DNA of 64,000 nt from Rhodovarius lipocyclicus (lineage in GTDB: Bacteria > Pseudomonadota > Alphaproteobacteria > Acetobacterales > Acetobacteraceae): assembly GCF_009900765.1 (NCBI RefSeq), contig NZ_JAAABL010000002.1, positions 62,001 through 126,000 on the forward strand, in the 5' to 3' direction. The translations under genes and the position numbers were made by a program. This document shows, piece after piece, positions 7,387-16,255 of the stretch; position 1 is the first letter of the stretch, and every line of letters starts with the position of its first letter. Under the pieces are notes generated by a model. The model worked only from the letters and a program-made list of their open reading frames with translations. It did not search any database and had not been told where the DNA came from.

Positions 7387-8820
7387 TCAGTCCACCGCAC
7401 CCAGCGCGACGCCCGTGCCGCGCGAGTCGGAGACGGCGGCGCAGGTGGATTGCGAGCCCGGCAGGTAGTTGCGGCAGCCGCCGAACTGGGTGCGGCCCCG
7501 GGCGGTGGTGTTCGCGGCCACGGCGTCGGTGGGCGACAGGCGATCCACCTCCAGCGCGTGCAGGGGGGCGGCGACGGCCAGAGGCGCGTCCGCCTGGCCG
7601 GAGGCAGCGACGGCCGCGCGCAGCGCGCGGATGTTCGGCGCCCAGGCGATGGCGGCCGACATCAGCGGCGGGTTCACCCGGCCGGTGCCCGGCGCGGCGG
7701 CGGCGATGAAGCCCAGCCCCGGCACCATGCGCCCGGTGCCGAACAGGTTGTTCAGCGTGAACACGCAGCTGACGGCGCCGCCGGAGCGGTCGAACACCGC
7801 CAGCGCCGTGCTGGCGGGCAGGCTGTCCAGGTTGCCGGCGGGCAGGTCGGCGCGGTCCATCAGGGCCGCAGCGTCGCCTTGCACGCCCGCGCGGGCGGCG
7901 GCGGCCACGGCCATGGCGCGGGCCTGGGCGGCCTGCATGCCCTGCCCGGCGCCGAGCGCGCGGAAGGCGGCACCCACCGCCAGCCCGCCATCCAGCGGCA
8001 GCAGGGCGATGCGGTCACCGCCGCGCCCGTCGATCACGGTGGCCGGGCCCAGGGCGGGCACGGCGGCGCGCAGCTCGTCCAGGCTCATATGCCCGCCGCC
8101 GGCCTGGGGCATGGCATCGGCGATGCGGCGCGCCATGGCGCCCTGGTGCATGTCGGCCACACCCAGGGTGCGCAGCGCGGTGAAGCTGCCGGCCAGCTCG
8201 GAATTGGTGAAGCGCTCGCCCACCGGCAGCACATTGCCCTGGCGGGTGAACAGGGCGCGGATCTGCGGATCGCGGAACAACGGCTCCTGCACGGCCTGGA
8301 TATCGGCCAGCAGCGCGCGGGACATGGTGGTGCCGAAGCGCGCCATCTGCTCGGCCGGGGCGATCAGCTCCTCGAAGGGGCGGCCGCCGGGCATGCGGGT
8401 GGTCAGGGCGAACAGGCCGCGCGCCATCAGCGGCACGGCGGCCGGGCGGTCGGCATCGGCCACGCTGCCGGCGCGGGCGCCCGGCATGAAGATCACGGCC
8501 TCCGGCGCCTCACGCCGCGGGTGATAGACGAGGCAGGCCCCACCCCCGCCGAGACCGGCGCGGGAGGGCAGGGTGACGCTGAGCACGAAGCCCGCGGCGG
8601 CGGCGGCATCGGCGGCGGAGCCACCGGCGCTCAGCACCGCGCGGGCGGCGGCGGCGGCGTTGGGTTCCTCGGCGGCGACACCGCCCAGGAAGCCCGGCAC
8701 ATGCCCCTCACGCCCCGCTGGTGGCAGGTTGGGGCCCGCCAGGAAATCCCGTGCCGTGGAACAGCCAGCGAGGCTGGCGGCGGCCAGCATGGCCAGGAAA
8801 GGCGCGCGCTTCTGCTGCAT
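7387..8820 (-). CDS. gamma-glutamyltransferase-like lipoprotein with altered active site
   Basis: A 477-residue Ntn-hydrolase-type protein resembling gamma-glutamyltransferase, predicted to be a lipoprotein: MQQKRAPFLAMLAAASLAGC has a lipobox with Cys20. GGT hallmarks are present: an SRAGLGGGGAC segment near residue 86, RREAP near 102 (the region of the glutamate-binding Arg) and TLNNLFGTG near 360. The autoprocessing/nucleophile position, normally Thr-Thr-His, reads Ser337-Thr338-Ala339, so classical maturation is doubtful. The protein is also shorter than typical GGT (about 550). An ATG at 8838 is an alternative start. It leads a two-gene unit with the aminotransferase. Confidence 0.8.
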   Translation of the reverse strand: MQQKRAPFLAMLAAASLAGCSTARDFLAGPNLPPAGREGHVPGFLGGVAAEEPNAAAAARAVLSAGGSAADAAAAAGFVLSVTLPSRAGLGGGGACLVYHPRREAPEAVIFMPGARAGSVADADRPAAVPLMARGLFALTTRMPGGRPFEELIAPAEQMARFGTTMSRALLADIQAVQEPLFRDPQIRALFTRQGNVLPVGERFTNSELAGSFTALRTLGVADMHQGAMARRIADAMPQAGGGHMSLDELRAAVPALGPATVIDGRGGDRIALLPLDGGLAVGAAFRALGAGQGMQAAQARAMAVAAAARAGVQGDAAALMDRADLPAGNLDSLPASTALAVFDRSGGAVSCVFTLNNLFGTGRMVPGLGFIAAAAPGTGRVNPPLMSAAIAWAPNIRALRAAVAASGQADAPLAVAAPLHALEVDRLSPTDAVAANTTARGRTQFGGCRNYLPGSQSTCAAVSDSRGTGVALGAVD

Positions 8821-8989
8821 CAGGTCACTGGGCTCCATACGAATATGCCAGCGCCCGGATAGACGCCTTCCAGCCCCCCGGCAACATCGCCGCGCGGAAC
8901 TTGCGGCCCGGGGGCGGCGTAACAAGGCCGGGAGGCGGTTCTGCCGGGGGTCATCCTGCGCTAACCTGGCCCCCGAGAAAGGAATTCGC

Positions 8990-9718
8990 ATGTCCCTGTC
9001 ACGCCGCGTCGCCCTGGGGGCGTTCCTGGCCCTGCCGGCCCAGGCCGCCCTCGCCCAGGCCCTGACCGAGGCGCAGCGCGCGGAGGTGCTGGACATCCTG
9101 CGCCGCGCCCTGCGCGACGACCCGTCCATTCTGCGCGATGCCCTGGCCTCGCTGGAAACCGCCGACCAGACCGCCCAGGCCGAGGCCGCCCGCCAGGCGC
9201 TGGCCAGCAACGCCGACGCCCTGTTCCGCAACCCGGAGGACCCGGTGAAGGGCAACCCCCAGGGCCGCGTGACCATGGTGGAGTTCTTCGACGCCCGCTG
9301 CGGCTACTGCAAGGCGATGCACCCCACCATGGAGGAAGCGATCCGCCGCAATTCCCAGCTGCGGGTGGTGCTGAAGGATATCCCGATCCTGGGGCCGAAC
9401 TCCGTGCTGGCCAGCCGGGCGCTGTTCGCGGCGCAGCGGCAGGGCAAGTACGTCCAGCTGTATGACGCGCTGATGCGCGGCCGCGACGACACCACCGAGG
9501 CGGTGCTGCGGCGTGAGGCGGAGCGCCTGGGCGCCGACTGGGCCCGGCTGCGGCGGGACATGGACGACCCCGCGATCATGCGGCGCATCGAGGCGAACGT
9601 GAATCTGGCCCGCGCGCTGAACATCCAGGGCACGCCGGCGATGGTGGTGGGCAGCACCATCATCCCCGGCGCCGTCAGCCTGCAGCAGCTTGAGGCGGCG
9701 ATCGCGGCGGCGGCCTGA
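8990..9718 (+). CDS. secreted DsbA-family thiol:disulfide oxidoreductase
   Basis: A 242-residue periplasmic thioredoxin-fold protein. A signal peptide with a twin-Arg-like SRRVALGAFLALP occupies residues 1-22. A helical N-terminal region (about 23-80) resembles that of ScsC/Com1-type DsbA proteins, followed by EFFDARCGYCKAMHP with the redox CGYC motif and a cis-Pro loop in GTPAMVVG. Role: oxidation or isomerisation of disulfides in envelope proteins. The ATG at 8990 follows AAAGGAATTCGC. It is divergent from the GGT-like gene with 169 bp between them. Confidence 0.92.
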   Translation: MSLSRRVALGAFLALPAQAALAQALTEAQRAEVLDILRRALRDDPSILRDALASLETADQTAQAEAARQALASNADALFRNPEDPVKGNPQGRVTMVEFFDARCGYCKAMHPTMEEAIRRNSQLRVVLKDIPILGPNSVLASRALFAAQRQGKYVQLYDALMRGRDDTTEAVLRREAERLGADWARLRRDMDDPAIMRRIEANVNLARALNIQGTPAMVVGSTIIPGAVSLQQLEAAIAAAA

Positions 9719-9750
9719 TCCCGGCGGTCGAGGACTCGACCGCCGGGATC
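9717..9750. terminator. perfect 16-bp inverted repeat containing the DsbA-like stop codon
   Basis: Arms 9717-9732 and 9735-9750 are perfectly complementary, GATCCCGGCGGTCGAG and its reverse complement. The left arm begins inside the TGA stop of the DsbA-like gene. No T tract follows. It sits between convergent genes and may act as a bidirectional transcription barrier or 3' stabiliser. Confidence 0.55.
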
Positions 9751-9812
9751 AGTCTTGATCCGCCCTCAGACGCCGGGCGCGGCCATCCGGCCGCTTGGCT
9801 TCGCCGGACTGC

Positions 9813-11405
9813 TCAGCCAGCCTCCAGCACGCTGCGCCCCGGCACCGCCGCCAGCAGGCTTTGCGTGTAGGCGTGGCGGGGGTTGGTGAAGACCTCCGCC
9901 ACCGGCCCCGCTTCCGCGATGCGGCCGTTCTGCATCACCACCACCTCGTCGCACAGCTGGGCGGCCACGCGCAGGTCGTGGGTGATGAACAGGATGGACA
10001 GGCCGAGCCGCCCTTGCAGGTCCCGCAGCAGCTTCAGCACCTGCGCCTGCACCGAGACATCCAGCGCCGAGACCGGTTCGTCGGCCACCAGCACCTCCGG
10101 CTTCATGGCCAATGCCCGGGCGATGCCGATGCGCTGGCGCTGCCCGCCTGAGAATTCATGGGGGTAGCGGCGCACCGCCTCCGGCTCCAGCCCCACCAGG
10201 GCGAACAGGCGGCGGGCCTCGGCCCAGGCTTCCGCGCTGGAGGTGCCGGCGGCGATCGGGCCCTGCGCCACCTGGGCGCCCACGCTGCGGCGCGGGTTCA
10301 GGGAGGCATAGGGGTCCTGGAACACCATCTGCGCCAGGTGGGCGGCCTTCTGCCGGTCCTGCGTCAGCGGCTGGCCCGCGATGCGGATGGTCCCGCCATC
10401 CAGGCCCATCAGCCCCACCACGCAGCGCGCCAGCGTCGATTTGCCCGACCCGCTCTCCCCCACGATGCCCAGCGTGGTGCCGCGCTTCAGCGTGGCGGTC
10501 ACGCCATCCAGCGCCTTCACGGCCTTGCGCCGGCGGAAGATCCCGCGTGAGGCATAGGTCTTGGTCAGCCCCACCAGCTCCAGCACCGCCCCGGTGTCTG
10601 GCAGGGGGCGGGTGGGGGGCGCGTTCAGCGGCGGCACGGCGGCCAGCAGCGCCTGGGTATAGGGGTGTTGCGGGCGCAGCAGCACCTCGCCCACCGGGCC
10701 TTCCTCCACCACATGGCCCAGCTGCATCACCGCCACGCGGTCCGCGATTTCGGCCACCACGCCGAAATCATGGGTGATGAACAGCACCGCCGTGTTGTGG
10801 CGCTGTTGCAGATCCTTGATCAGCTTCAGCACCTGGGCCTGGGTGGTCACGTCCAGGGCGGTGGTGGGCTCGTCGCAGATCAGCAGCTCGGGTTCCAGCG
10901 CCAGCGCCATGGCGATCATCACCCGTTGGCGCTGCCCGCCCGAGAGCTCATGCGGGAAGGCGTTCAGCGCGCCGGCGGGGTCGGGCAGCTGCACTTCCTC
11001 CAGCGCCGCCAGGGCGCGGGCCAGGGCCTCGCGCTTCGACAGGCCGCGATGGACGATCCACATCTCCGAAAGCTGGCCGCCCACGGTCATCAGCGGGTTC
11101 AGCGCCGTCATGGGTTCCTGGAACACCATGGCGATGCGGGCGCCGCGCGTGGCGCGCCACTGCGCGGGCGTTAGCGCCAGCAGGTTGTCCTGGCCGAGGG
11201 TGATGGAGCCGCGCTCCACCGCCAGCCCCGGCGCCAGCAGCCCCATCACCGCGCTGGCGGTGACGGATTTGCCGCTGCCGCTCTCGCCCACCACGCACAG
11301 GATCTCACCGGGTGCCACGGCCAGGCTGATGCCGGCCAGCGCATGGGTGCGGTCCCCGCCCCGGGGCAGCAGGATGGACAGGTCCTGGATACGCAGGCCG
11401 CTCAT
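9813..11405 (-). CDS. dipeptide/oligopeptide ABC transporter, fused double ATPase (DppD-DppF type)
   Basis: A 530-residue protein with two complete ABC ATPase domains in tandem. The first has Walker A GESGSGKS, signature LSGGQRQRV and Walker B LLICDEPTTALD. The second has GESGSGKST, FSGGQRQRI and VLVADEPVSALD. Each is followed by the oligopeptide/dipeptide C-terminal extension with GPVGEVL...HPYTQALL or its equivalent. It powers peptide or nickel-type uptake with the two upstream permeases. The ATG at 11405 (MSGLRIQDL) overlaps the permease stop by 4 bp. Confidence 0.95.
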   Translation of the reverse strand: MSGLRIQDLSILLPRGGDRTHALAGISLAVAPGEILCVVGESGSGKSVTASAVMGLLAPGLAVERGSITLGQDNLLALTPAQWRATRGARIAMVFQEPMTALNPLMTVGGQLSEMWIVHRGLSKREALARALAALEEVQLPDPAGALNAFPHELSGGQRQRVMIAMALALEPELLICDEPTTALDVTTQAQVLKLIKDLQQRHNTAVLFITHDFGVVAEIADRVAVMQLGHVVEEGPVGEVLLRPQHPYTQALLAAVPPLNAPPTRPLPDTGAVLELVGLTKTYASRGIFRRRKAVKALDGVTATLKRGTTLGIVGESGSGKSTLARCVVGLMGLDGGTIRIAGQPLTQDRQKAAHLAQMVFQDPYASLNPRRSVGAQVAQGPIAAGTSSAEAWAEARRLFALVGLEPEAVRRYPHEFSGGQRQRIGIARALAMKPEVLVADEPVSALDVSVQAQVLKLLRDLQGRLGLSILFITHDLRVAAQLCDEVVVMQNGRIAEAGPVAEVFTNPRHAYTQSLLAAVPGRSVLEAG

Positions 11406-12232
11406 CGGGGTGCCAGCCGCGGGTTCAGCGCGTCGTTCAGCCCCTGGCCCAGCAGGGACACGCCCAGGATGGCCAGCAGGATCGCCACCCCCGGAATGGC
11501 CGAGACATACCACTCCGTCCGCAGCACGCTGCGCCCGAGGCCGATCAGGTTGCCCCAGCTCGGCACGTTCGGGTCCGACAATTGCAGGAAGGCGAGGGAG
11601 CTTTCGAGCAGGATCGCCACCGCCATCACGACCGAGGCATAGACGATGACCGGCGGCAGGGCATTGGGCAGAACCTCCCGGAAGATCAGGTGCCAGTCCG
11701 GCAGGCCCTGGATGCGCGCGGCATAGACGAATTCCCGCGTGCGGAGCGACAGGAACTCCGCCCGCGTCAGCCGCGCGACCGGCGGCCAGGAGACGAGGCC
11801 GATCGCCACCGTCACCACCTCCATCGTCGAGCCGAACACCGCCACCAGCACCAGCAGCAGCAGGAAGTTGGGCAGGGTCTGGAAGGCCTCGGTCAGGCGC
11901 ATCAGCACCGTGTCGGCCGCGCCGCCATAGAACCCCGCCACCGCCCCGATGCCGATGCCGATCACCACCGCGATGGAGGTGGCGACAAAGCCGATCAGCA
12001 GCGAGATCCGCGCGCCATGGAACAGCTGCGCCGCGATGTCGCGGCCCGACGGGTCGGTGCCCAACGGAAAGCGCGGATTGGCGCCGGGCCATTGCAGCGG
12101 GCGCCCGGCCAGGCCCAGCGGGTCATTCGGATACAGCAGGGGCGCCGCCAGCCCCATCGCCACCACGGCCAGCACCAGCAGCAGGCCGATGATGGCGGGC
12201 GGGCTGCGGAAGAACGCCTTCAGCGCGCGCAT
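11402..12232 (-). CDS. peptide-type ABC transporter permease (DppC-like)
   Basis: A 276-residue inner-membrane permease with an N-terminal TM (SPPAIIGLLLVLAVVAM) and five further membrane segments. It has the Opp/Dpp hallmarks PLQWPGANPRFPLGTDPSGRD and a BPD loop around TRAEFLSLRTREFVYAA...IQGLPD, where the EAA motif contacts the ATPase. It forms the heterodimeric channel with the neighbouring DppB-like protein. It starts 4 bp after the dppB-like stop and overlaps the ATPase gene by ATGA. Confidence 0.94.
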   Translation of the reverse strand: MRALKAFFRSPPAIIGLLLVLAVVAMGLAAPLLYPNDPLGLAGRPLQWPGANPRFPLGTDPSGRDIAAQLFHGARISLLIGFVATSIAVVIGIGIGAVAGFYGGAADTVLMRLTEAFQTLPNFLLLLVLVAVFGSTMEVVTVAIGLVSWPPVARLTRAEFLSLRTREFVYAARIQGLPDWHLIFREVLPNALPPVIVYASVVMAVAILLESSLAFLQLSDPNVPSWGNLIGLGRSVLRTEWYVSAIPGVAILLAILGVSLLGQGLNDALNPRLAPR

Positions 12233-12236
12233 GCCC

Positions 12237-13214
12237 TCAGCCCCCCGACACGATGCGTGGGTCGAGCTTCGCGTAGAGCAGATCGACCAGGAAATTGATG
12301 GCGATGACCAGCAGCGCCGAGACGAAGACGATACCCAGCAGCGTGTTCAGGTCCCGCTGCACCACGCTCTCATAGGCCAGCCGCCCGAGGCCCGGCAGGG
12401 CGAACACCGTCTCCACCACCACCGATCCGCCCAGCATGGTGCCCGCCTGCAGCCCGATCAGCGTGATCATGGGCAGCATGGCGTTGCGCAGCACGTGGCG
12501 CGTCACGATGCGGGTTTCCGTCAGGCCCTTGGCGCGGGCGGTGCGGACGAAATCCAGGCTCAGCACCTCCAGCATCGAGGCGCGCATGATCCGCAGGTAG
12601 ATGGCCAGGAAGATCAGCCCCAGCGTCAGCGTCGGCAGCACCAGGTGCCGCGCGATGTCGAGCGTCAGGGCCAGGCCCGTCAGCCCCTCCCCGATCTCGT
12701 AGAAGCCGCCGGCCGGGAACCATTGCAGGTGCACGCTGAATAGCACGATGGCCATCAGCCCGAACCAGAAGCTGGGCGTGGCATAGAAGATCAGGCCGAG
12801 GGTGGAGATCAGCGTGTCCGGCCAGCGGTTCACCCGCCGCGCCGCCAGCACGCCCAGCACCAGCCCGAAGAAGAAGGCGAAGGACAGGGCGGCGGCCATC
12901 AGCAGCAGGGTGGCCGGCAGGCGCTCCAGGATCACGGTGGCCACCGGCTTGCCGTAGATGGCCGAAAAGCCCAGGTCGAGCGTGACCAGCCGCAGCAGGT
13001 ATTGCCCCAGCCGCGCCGCGATCGACAGGTCCAGCCCATAGAAGCGACGCAGATCCTCGGCCAGGGCGGCGTCGCCGCCGCCCATCTGCGCCATCAGCGC
13101 GTCCACCGTGTCACCCGGGGCGAGTTGCAGCAGCAGGAACAGCCCGACCAGGATCAGCACCAGCGTGGGCAGCGAGGCGGCGAGCCGCCGCCCCGCGAGG
13201 GCCAGCACCCGCAT
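12237..13214 (-). CDS. peptide-type ABC transporter permease (DppB-like)
   Basis: A 325-residue inner-membrane permease. One TM near the N-terminus (SLPTLVLILVGLFLLLQLAPGD) is followed by a periplasmic loop and five TMs, the DppB layout. The ATPase-contact loop RASMLEVLSLDFVRTARAKG is intact. The gene begins immediately after the binding-protein stop (no intergenic base), so the cluster is one transcript. Substrate is unknown, likely a peptide or related small solute. Confidence 0.95.
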   Translation of the reverse strand: MRVLALAGRRLAASLPTLVLILVGLFLLLQLAPGDTVDALMAQMGGGDAALAEDLRRFYGLDLSIAARLGQYLLRLVTLDLGFSAIYGKPVATVILERLPATLLLMAAALSFAFFFGLVLGVLAARRVNRWPDTLISTLGLIFYATPSFWFGLMAIVLFSVHLQWFPAGGFYEIGEGLTGLALTLDIARHLVLPTLTLGLIFLAIYLRIMRASMLEVLSLDFVRTARAKGLTETRIVTRHVLRNAMLPMITLIGLQAGTMLGGSVVVETVFALPGLGRLAYESVVQRDLNTLLGIVFVSALLVIAINFLVDLLYAKLDPRIVSGG

Positions 13215-14816
13215 TCAGGAAGCGAGCCAGGTGTCGTGCCAGGAGGAGGAAGCCCAGCGCGGATTGTTCGCCGCGTTGCGCACCCGCTTGTTGAACACCG
13301 AGACGAAGATCTGCTCGATCGGCGTCAGGATGGGCACGTCGGTCTGGGCCAGCTTCTGGAACTCGGCGTAGAGGGCGCGGCGGCGGGCGGGGTCCACCTC
13401 GGTGGCGGCGTCGTCGATGGTGCGGTCCATCGCGTCGGACTGCCAGCCCCACTGGTTGGTCCAGGGTGCGCCCTTGGGCTGGCCCGAGCGGTACCAGACG
13501 GTCGTCGAAACCGCCGGGTCGTTGCGGTACTGGTGCCAGCCGGTCGCCAGGTCGAAGGACCAGTCATTGTAGACGCTGCGCAGGAAGCCCGCGGCGTCCA
13601 GCCGCACGATCTCCACCCGGATGCCCACCTGTTGCAGCGATTGCTGGAGATAGGTGGCGAACAGCGAGATGTCCTCGCCCCAGGGCGCCGGCAGCAGCCG
13701 GACGGAAAAGCGCACGCCGCCCGCGCCGCGCCGCTGCCCGGCCTCATCCAGCAGGCGGTTGGCCAGCGCCACGTCATAACCGATCTGCGGGATGCCGCTG
13801 GTGGGGTAATAGGCGGTGGAAACCGACGGGATCGGCCCCGTGCCCACCTTGGCGAAGGTGCCGAGGAAATTCTCGATGAAGAAGGGGATGTTCAGCGCAT
13901 GGCCGATCGCCTTGCGCACCCGCACATCCGCCAGCACCGGGTTGCGGTGGTTGAATTCGACCGTGTTGGTGCGGGCGTTGCCCTCGTTGCCCTTGGTCGT
14001 CACCTCGAACCGGGCATCGCGCGACAGGCGCTGGAAGTCGGAGATGGCGAGCGAGGAATAGGGGCTGAACAGGATCTGCCCGGCCTCCATCTGCGCCGCC
14101 GCCGCCGCGCGGTCGCTGATCACCCGCCACACCACACGGTCGAGGTAGGGCAGCTCGGGGCGCCAGTAATTCGTGTTGCGCTCTGCGATGATGAACTGGC
14201 CGCGCTCATACTGCACGAACTTGAAGGGGCCGGTGCCGATGGGCGCGGTGTTGGCCGGGTTCTGCCGGATGTCGCCGGTTTCGTAGATGTGCTTGGGCGA
14301 GATGTAGCCCAGGTCCGGCAGGGCGCGCAGCAGCAGGCCCTGGGGCATCGGGCGCTCGTATTTGAAGACGGCCGTGTGGGCGTCGGGCGTTTCGACCGCC
14401 GTCAGGAACTGCTGCAGCGTGGTGCCGTAGTTCAGGATCTTCTTCCACATCTCCATCGCCGTGAACGCCACGTCGGCGGAGGTGAAGGGCTTGCCGTCAT
14501 GCCAGGTGACACCCTGGCGCAGCTTGAAGGTGTGGGTCTTGCCGTCGGGGCTCGATTTCCAGGATTCGGCCAGCACCGGCACCGGGTTGCCGTCATTGTC
14601 CAGGTCCACCAGGGCTTCCTGGATCTTGCCGCCGACGATGTAGACGCCGGTGGAGGCCTGGAGCGAGGGGTTCAGGATGCGCTGCTCGGTGGCGAAATGC
14701 ACCGTCAGCACGCCGCCCTTGCGGGGCGTTTCCTGCGCCATGGCACCGGTGGGGATCATGCCGGCGGCGCCAAGCAGCAGCGTGTCGCGGCGGTTGAGTG
14801 CGGTCATGGAGGTCAT
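13215..14816 (-). CDS. peptide-type ABC transporter substrate-binding protein (SBP family 5)
   Basis: A 533-residue periplasmic receptor. An N-terminal twin-Arg-like export signal (ALNRRDTLLLGAAGM) ends at AMAQ. The family 5 solute-binding signatures follow, e.g. AESWKSSPDGKTHTFKLRQG and WHDGKPFTSADVAFT near residues 85-120 and VRVRKAIGHALNIPF near 300. Two start codons lie three codons apart (14816 and 14807). It overlaps the upstream VOC gene by 4 bp. Ligand is unknown; dipeptides, oligopeptides, opines or glutathione are all possible for the family. Confidence 0.94.
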   Translation of the reverse strand: MTSMTALNRRDTLLLGAAGMIPTGAMAQETPRKGGVLTVHFATEQRILNPSLQASTGVYIVGGKIQEALVDLDNDGNPVPVLAESWKSSPDGKTHTFKLRQGVTWHDGKPFTSADVAFTAMEMWKKILNYGTTLQQFLTAVETPDAHTAVFKYERPMPQGLLLRALPDLGYISPKHIYETGDIRQNPANTAPIGTGPFKFVQYERGQFIIAERNTNYWRPELPYLDRVVWRVISDRAAAAAQMEAGQILFSPYSSLAISDFQRLSRDARFEVTTKGNEGNARTNTVEFNHRNPVLADVRVRKAIGHALNIPFFIENFLGTFAKVGTGPIPSVSTAYYPTSGIPQIGYDVALANRLLDEAGQRRGAGGVRFSVRLLPAPWGEDISLFATYLQQSLQQVGIRVEIVRLDAAGFLRSVYNDWSFDLATGWHQYRNDPAVSTTVWYRSGQPKGAPWTNQWGWQSDAMDRTIDDAATEVDPARRRALYAEFQKLAQTDVPILTPIEQIFVSVFNKRVRNAANNPRWASSSWHDTWLAS

Positions 14817-15601
14817 CCTTCGAAGATCACGGCCGTGCCGGTGGCGAACACGGGCGGCCTGGGCGTCGGGGTCGAGAGGATCATGGCGGCGCCGCCCTCG
14901 ATGGGCAGGGCCGCCGCCTCACATCGCGCCAATGCCGCGATGGCCGCGCGGGGGGCGAAGCCGATGCCGGCGCGATTGGGTCCGGTGTCCACCACGCGGA
15001 ACACGCCGTCCTGGCGCACCTCGCCCTCGATCAGCCGGGCCAAGTGGGCGGCGGCCGCATCGGGGGTTTCGGTGGCGACCAGGGCGCGCTTGATGCCCGT
15101 CACGCCATTGGGGTGGCGCTGCAATTCCGGCACCCAGACTGCGCCGCGCGTGTGGTGCTGGCAGGCGAAGATGCGCATGCCGCCCGGCGCCTCGTCCCGC
15201 GGGTAATGGAAGACGGAAAAACGCGCCTCCGCCTCGCCGCCATCGGGCAAGGGCACGGGGCGGCCGAAATGCACCGGGCCGTTGGTGCCCGACAGGCCCT
15301 TGGCGCGCAGCGCGGCGGCGCCCTTCTCGGCATCGGTGGTGGTGAAGGCGGCGCGTTCCAGCCCCTCCCGCCCCGCCAGGAAATCGCGCAGCGCCACATT
15401 GTTGGGGGTGGGGTTCACCACGCCCAGCAGCTCCAGGTAATCCTCGCCGAACATCATGGTGTAGTTGCCGCTGCCCATATGGGCGCTGTGCAGGCCCCGG
15501 GGCGAGAGCGTGAAGCCCAGCGCCGCCCATTCGGCCGCCGCCGCATCCAGGTCGCGCACGGCGACGACCAGATGGTCGAGGCCGATCAGAGTCTCGAGCA
15601 T
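14813..15601 (-). CDS. VOC/glyoxalase-like domain protein
   Basis: A 262-residue protein of the glyoxalase-like (vicinal oxygen chelate) superfamily. It opens with IGLDHLVVAVRDLDAAAAEW, where the His is a usual metal ligand, and LGFTLSPRGLHSAHMGSGNY, and continues into a second babbab module. No signal peptide is seen. Reaction unknown. It is the first gene of the ABC-transport operon and overlaps the binding-protein gene by ATGA, suggesting that it modifies or degrades the imported compound (inference). Confidence 0.85.
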   Translation of the reverse strand: MLETLIGLDHLVVAVRDLDAAAAEWAALGFTLSPRGLHSAHMGSGNYTMMFGEDYLELLGVVNPTPNNVALRDFLAGREGLERAAFTTTDAEKGAAALRAKGLSGTNGPVHFGRPVPLPDGGEAEARFSVFHYPRDEAPGGMRIFACQHHTRGAVWVPELQRHPNGVTGIKRALVATETPDAAAAHLARLIEGEVRQDGVFRVVDTGPNRAGIGFAPRAAIAALARCEAAALPIEGGAAMILSTPTPRPPVFATGTAVIFEG

Positions 15602-15767
15602 CGTGCTCCCCCACAGAGTGCCCTGATGTTAGGCATCAAAATTGCCGCACCGCAACATGGCAGTCACACAGCCGTGCTGCCGGAGCCCGCAGATTTCCAC
15701 GGCTTTTGCAGACCGGAAAGCCTCCTCGTTTGTGTCATGCCGAAGACGTTTCCGTTGCAATTCGCAT

Positions 15768-15784
15768 CATACGCTCAGCGTATG
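15768..15784. promoter_or_regulatory. 17-bp palindrome, candidate operator
   Basis: CATACGCT-C-AGCGTATG is a perfect inverted repeat with a one-base centre. It lies in the divergent gap between the VOC-led transporter operon (start 15601) and the secreted 103-residue protein (start 15890), a usual place for a shared regulator site. TTGCAA just upstream and TATGCT just downstream could be promoter elements for the rightward gene. No regulator gene is adjacent. Confidence 0.5.
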
Positions 15785-15848
15785 GGCATCATGCCTATGC
15801 TTGATTGGGAAAACCGAGCAGCCGGGTGCATCTCCCTCCTCACCGGAA

Positions 15849-15870
15849 GGGCGGCGACGGGTCGCCGCCC
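15849..15870 (+). promoter_or_regulatory. 5' leader hairpin before the 103-residue secreted protein
   Basis: Perfect 10-bp stem GGGCGGCGAC / GTCGCCGCCC with a two-base centre, about 20 bases before the ATG and just before the ACAGGAGA ribosome site. It would form a very stable structure in the mRNA leader and may protect the message or tune translation. Confidence 0.5.
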
Positions 15871-15889
15871 ATCACACAGGAGACCGAAG

Positions 15890-16201
15890 ATGAACCGCTT
15901 TATGATGGCCGCCGCCGCCGCTGTCCTGATGACCTCCACCGCCGCCTTCGCCGAGGAAGCCCCCCGCCTGACCGGCGATTTCGCCAGCCAGCATGTCGAG
16001 TACGGCCAGGCCGCGCGCGGCAATGTCGTGGGTGGCGGCTTCGCCATGGTGACGGGCGTGGATGAGGAAGGCCGCCCCGTGATCACCTACGCCGACTCCA
16101 CCAGCACCCAGCAGGGCCTGGCCGGCAAGGTGCCGGCGGTGGTGAACCAGGCTGGCCGCGACCGCACCATCTGGGTGCCGGCCAACGGCGTGCGGGGCTA
16201 A
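15890..16201 (+). CDS. small secreted protein of unknown function
   Basis: A 103-residue protein not recognised as a known family. A clear Sec signal (MNRFMMAAAAAVLMTSTAAFA, cleavage before EEAP) leaves a mature domain of about 82 residues rich in Gly, Ala and Val, with no cysteine and no obvious catalytic motif. The ATG at 15890 follows CAGGAGACCGAAG. The gene is monocistronic, preceded by a stable leader hairpin and followed by a strong terminator, which suggests an abundant, separately controlled envelope protein. Coding quality is good; function unknown. Confidence 0.8.
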   Translation: MNRFMMAAAAAVLMTSTAAFAEEAPRLTGDFASQHVEYGQAARGNVVGGGFAMVTGVDEEGRPVITYADSTSTQQGLAGKVPAVVNQAGRDRTIWVPANGVRG

Positions 16202-16255
16202 CCCCCACAGGCGCGCCATTCCCGGGTTCCATGCCCCGGGGATGGGGGCCTGAAG

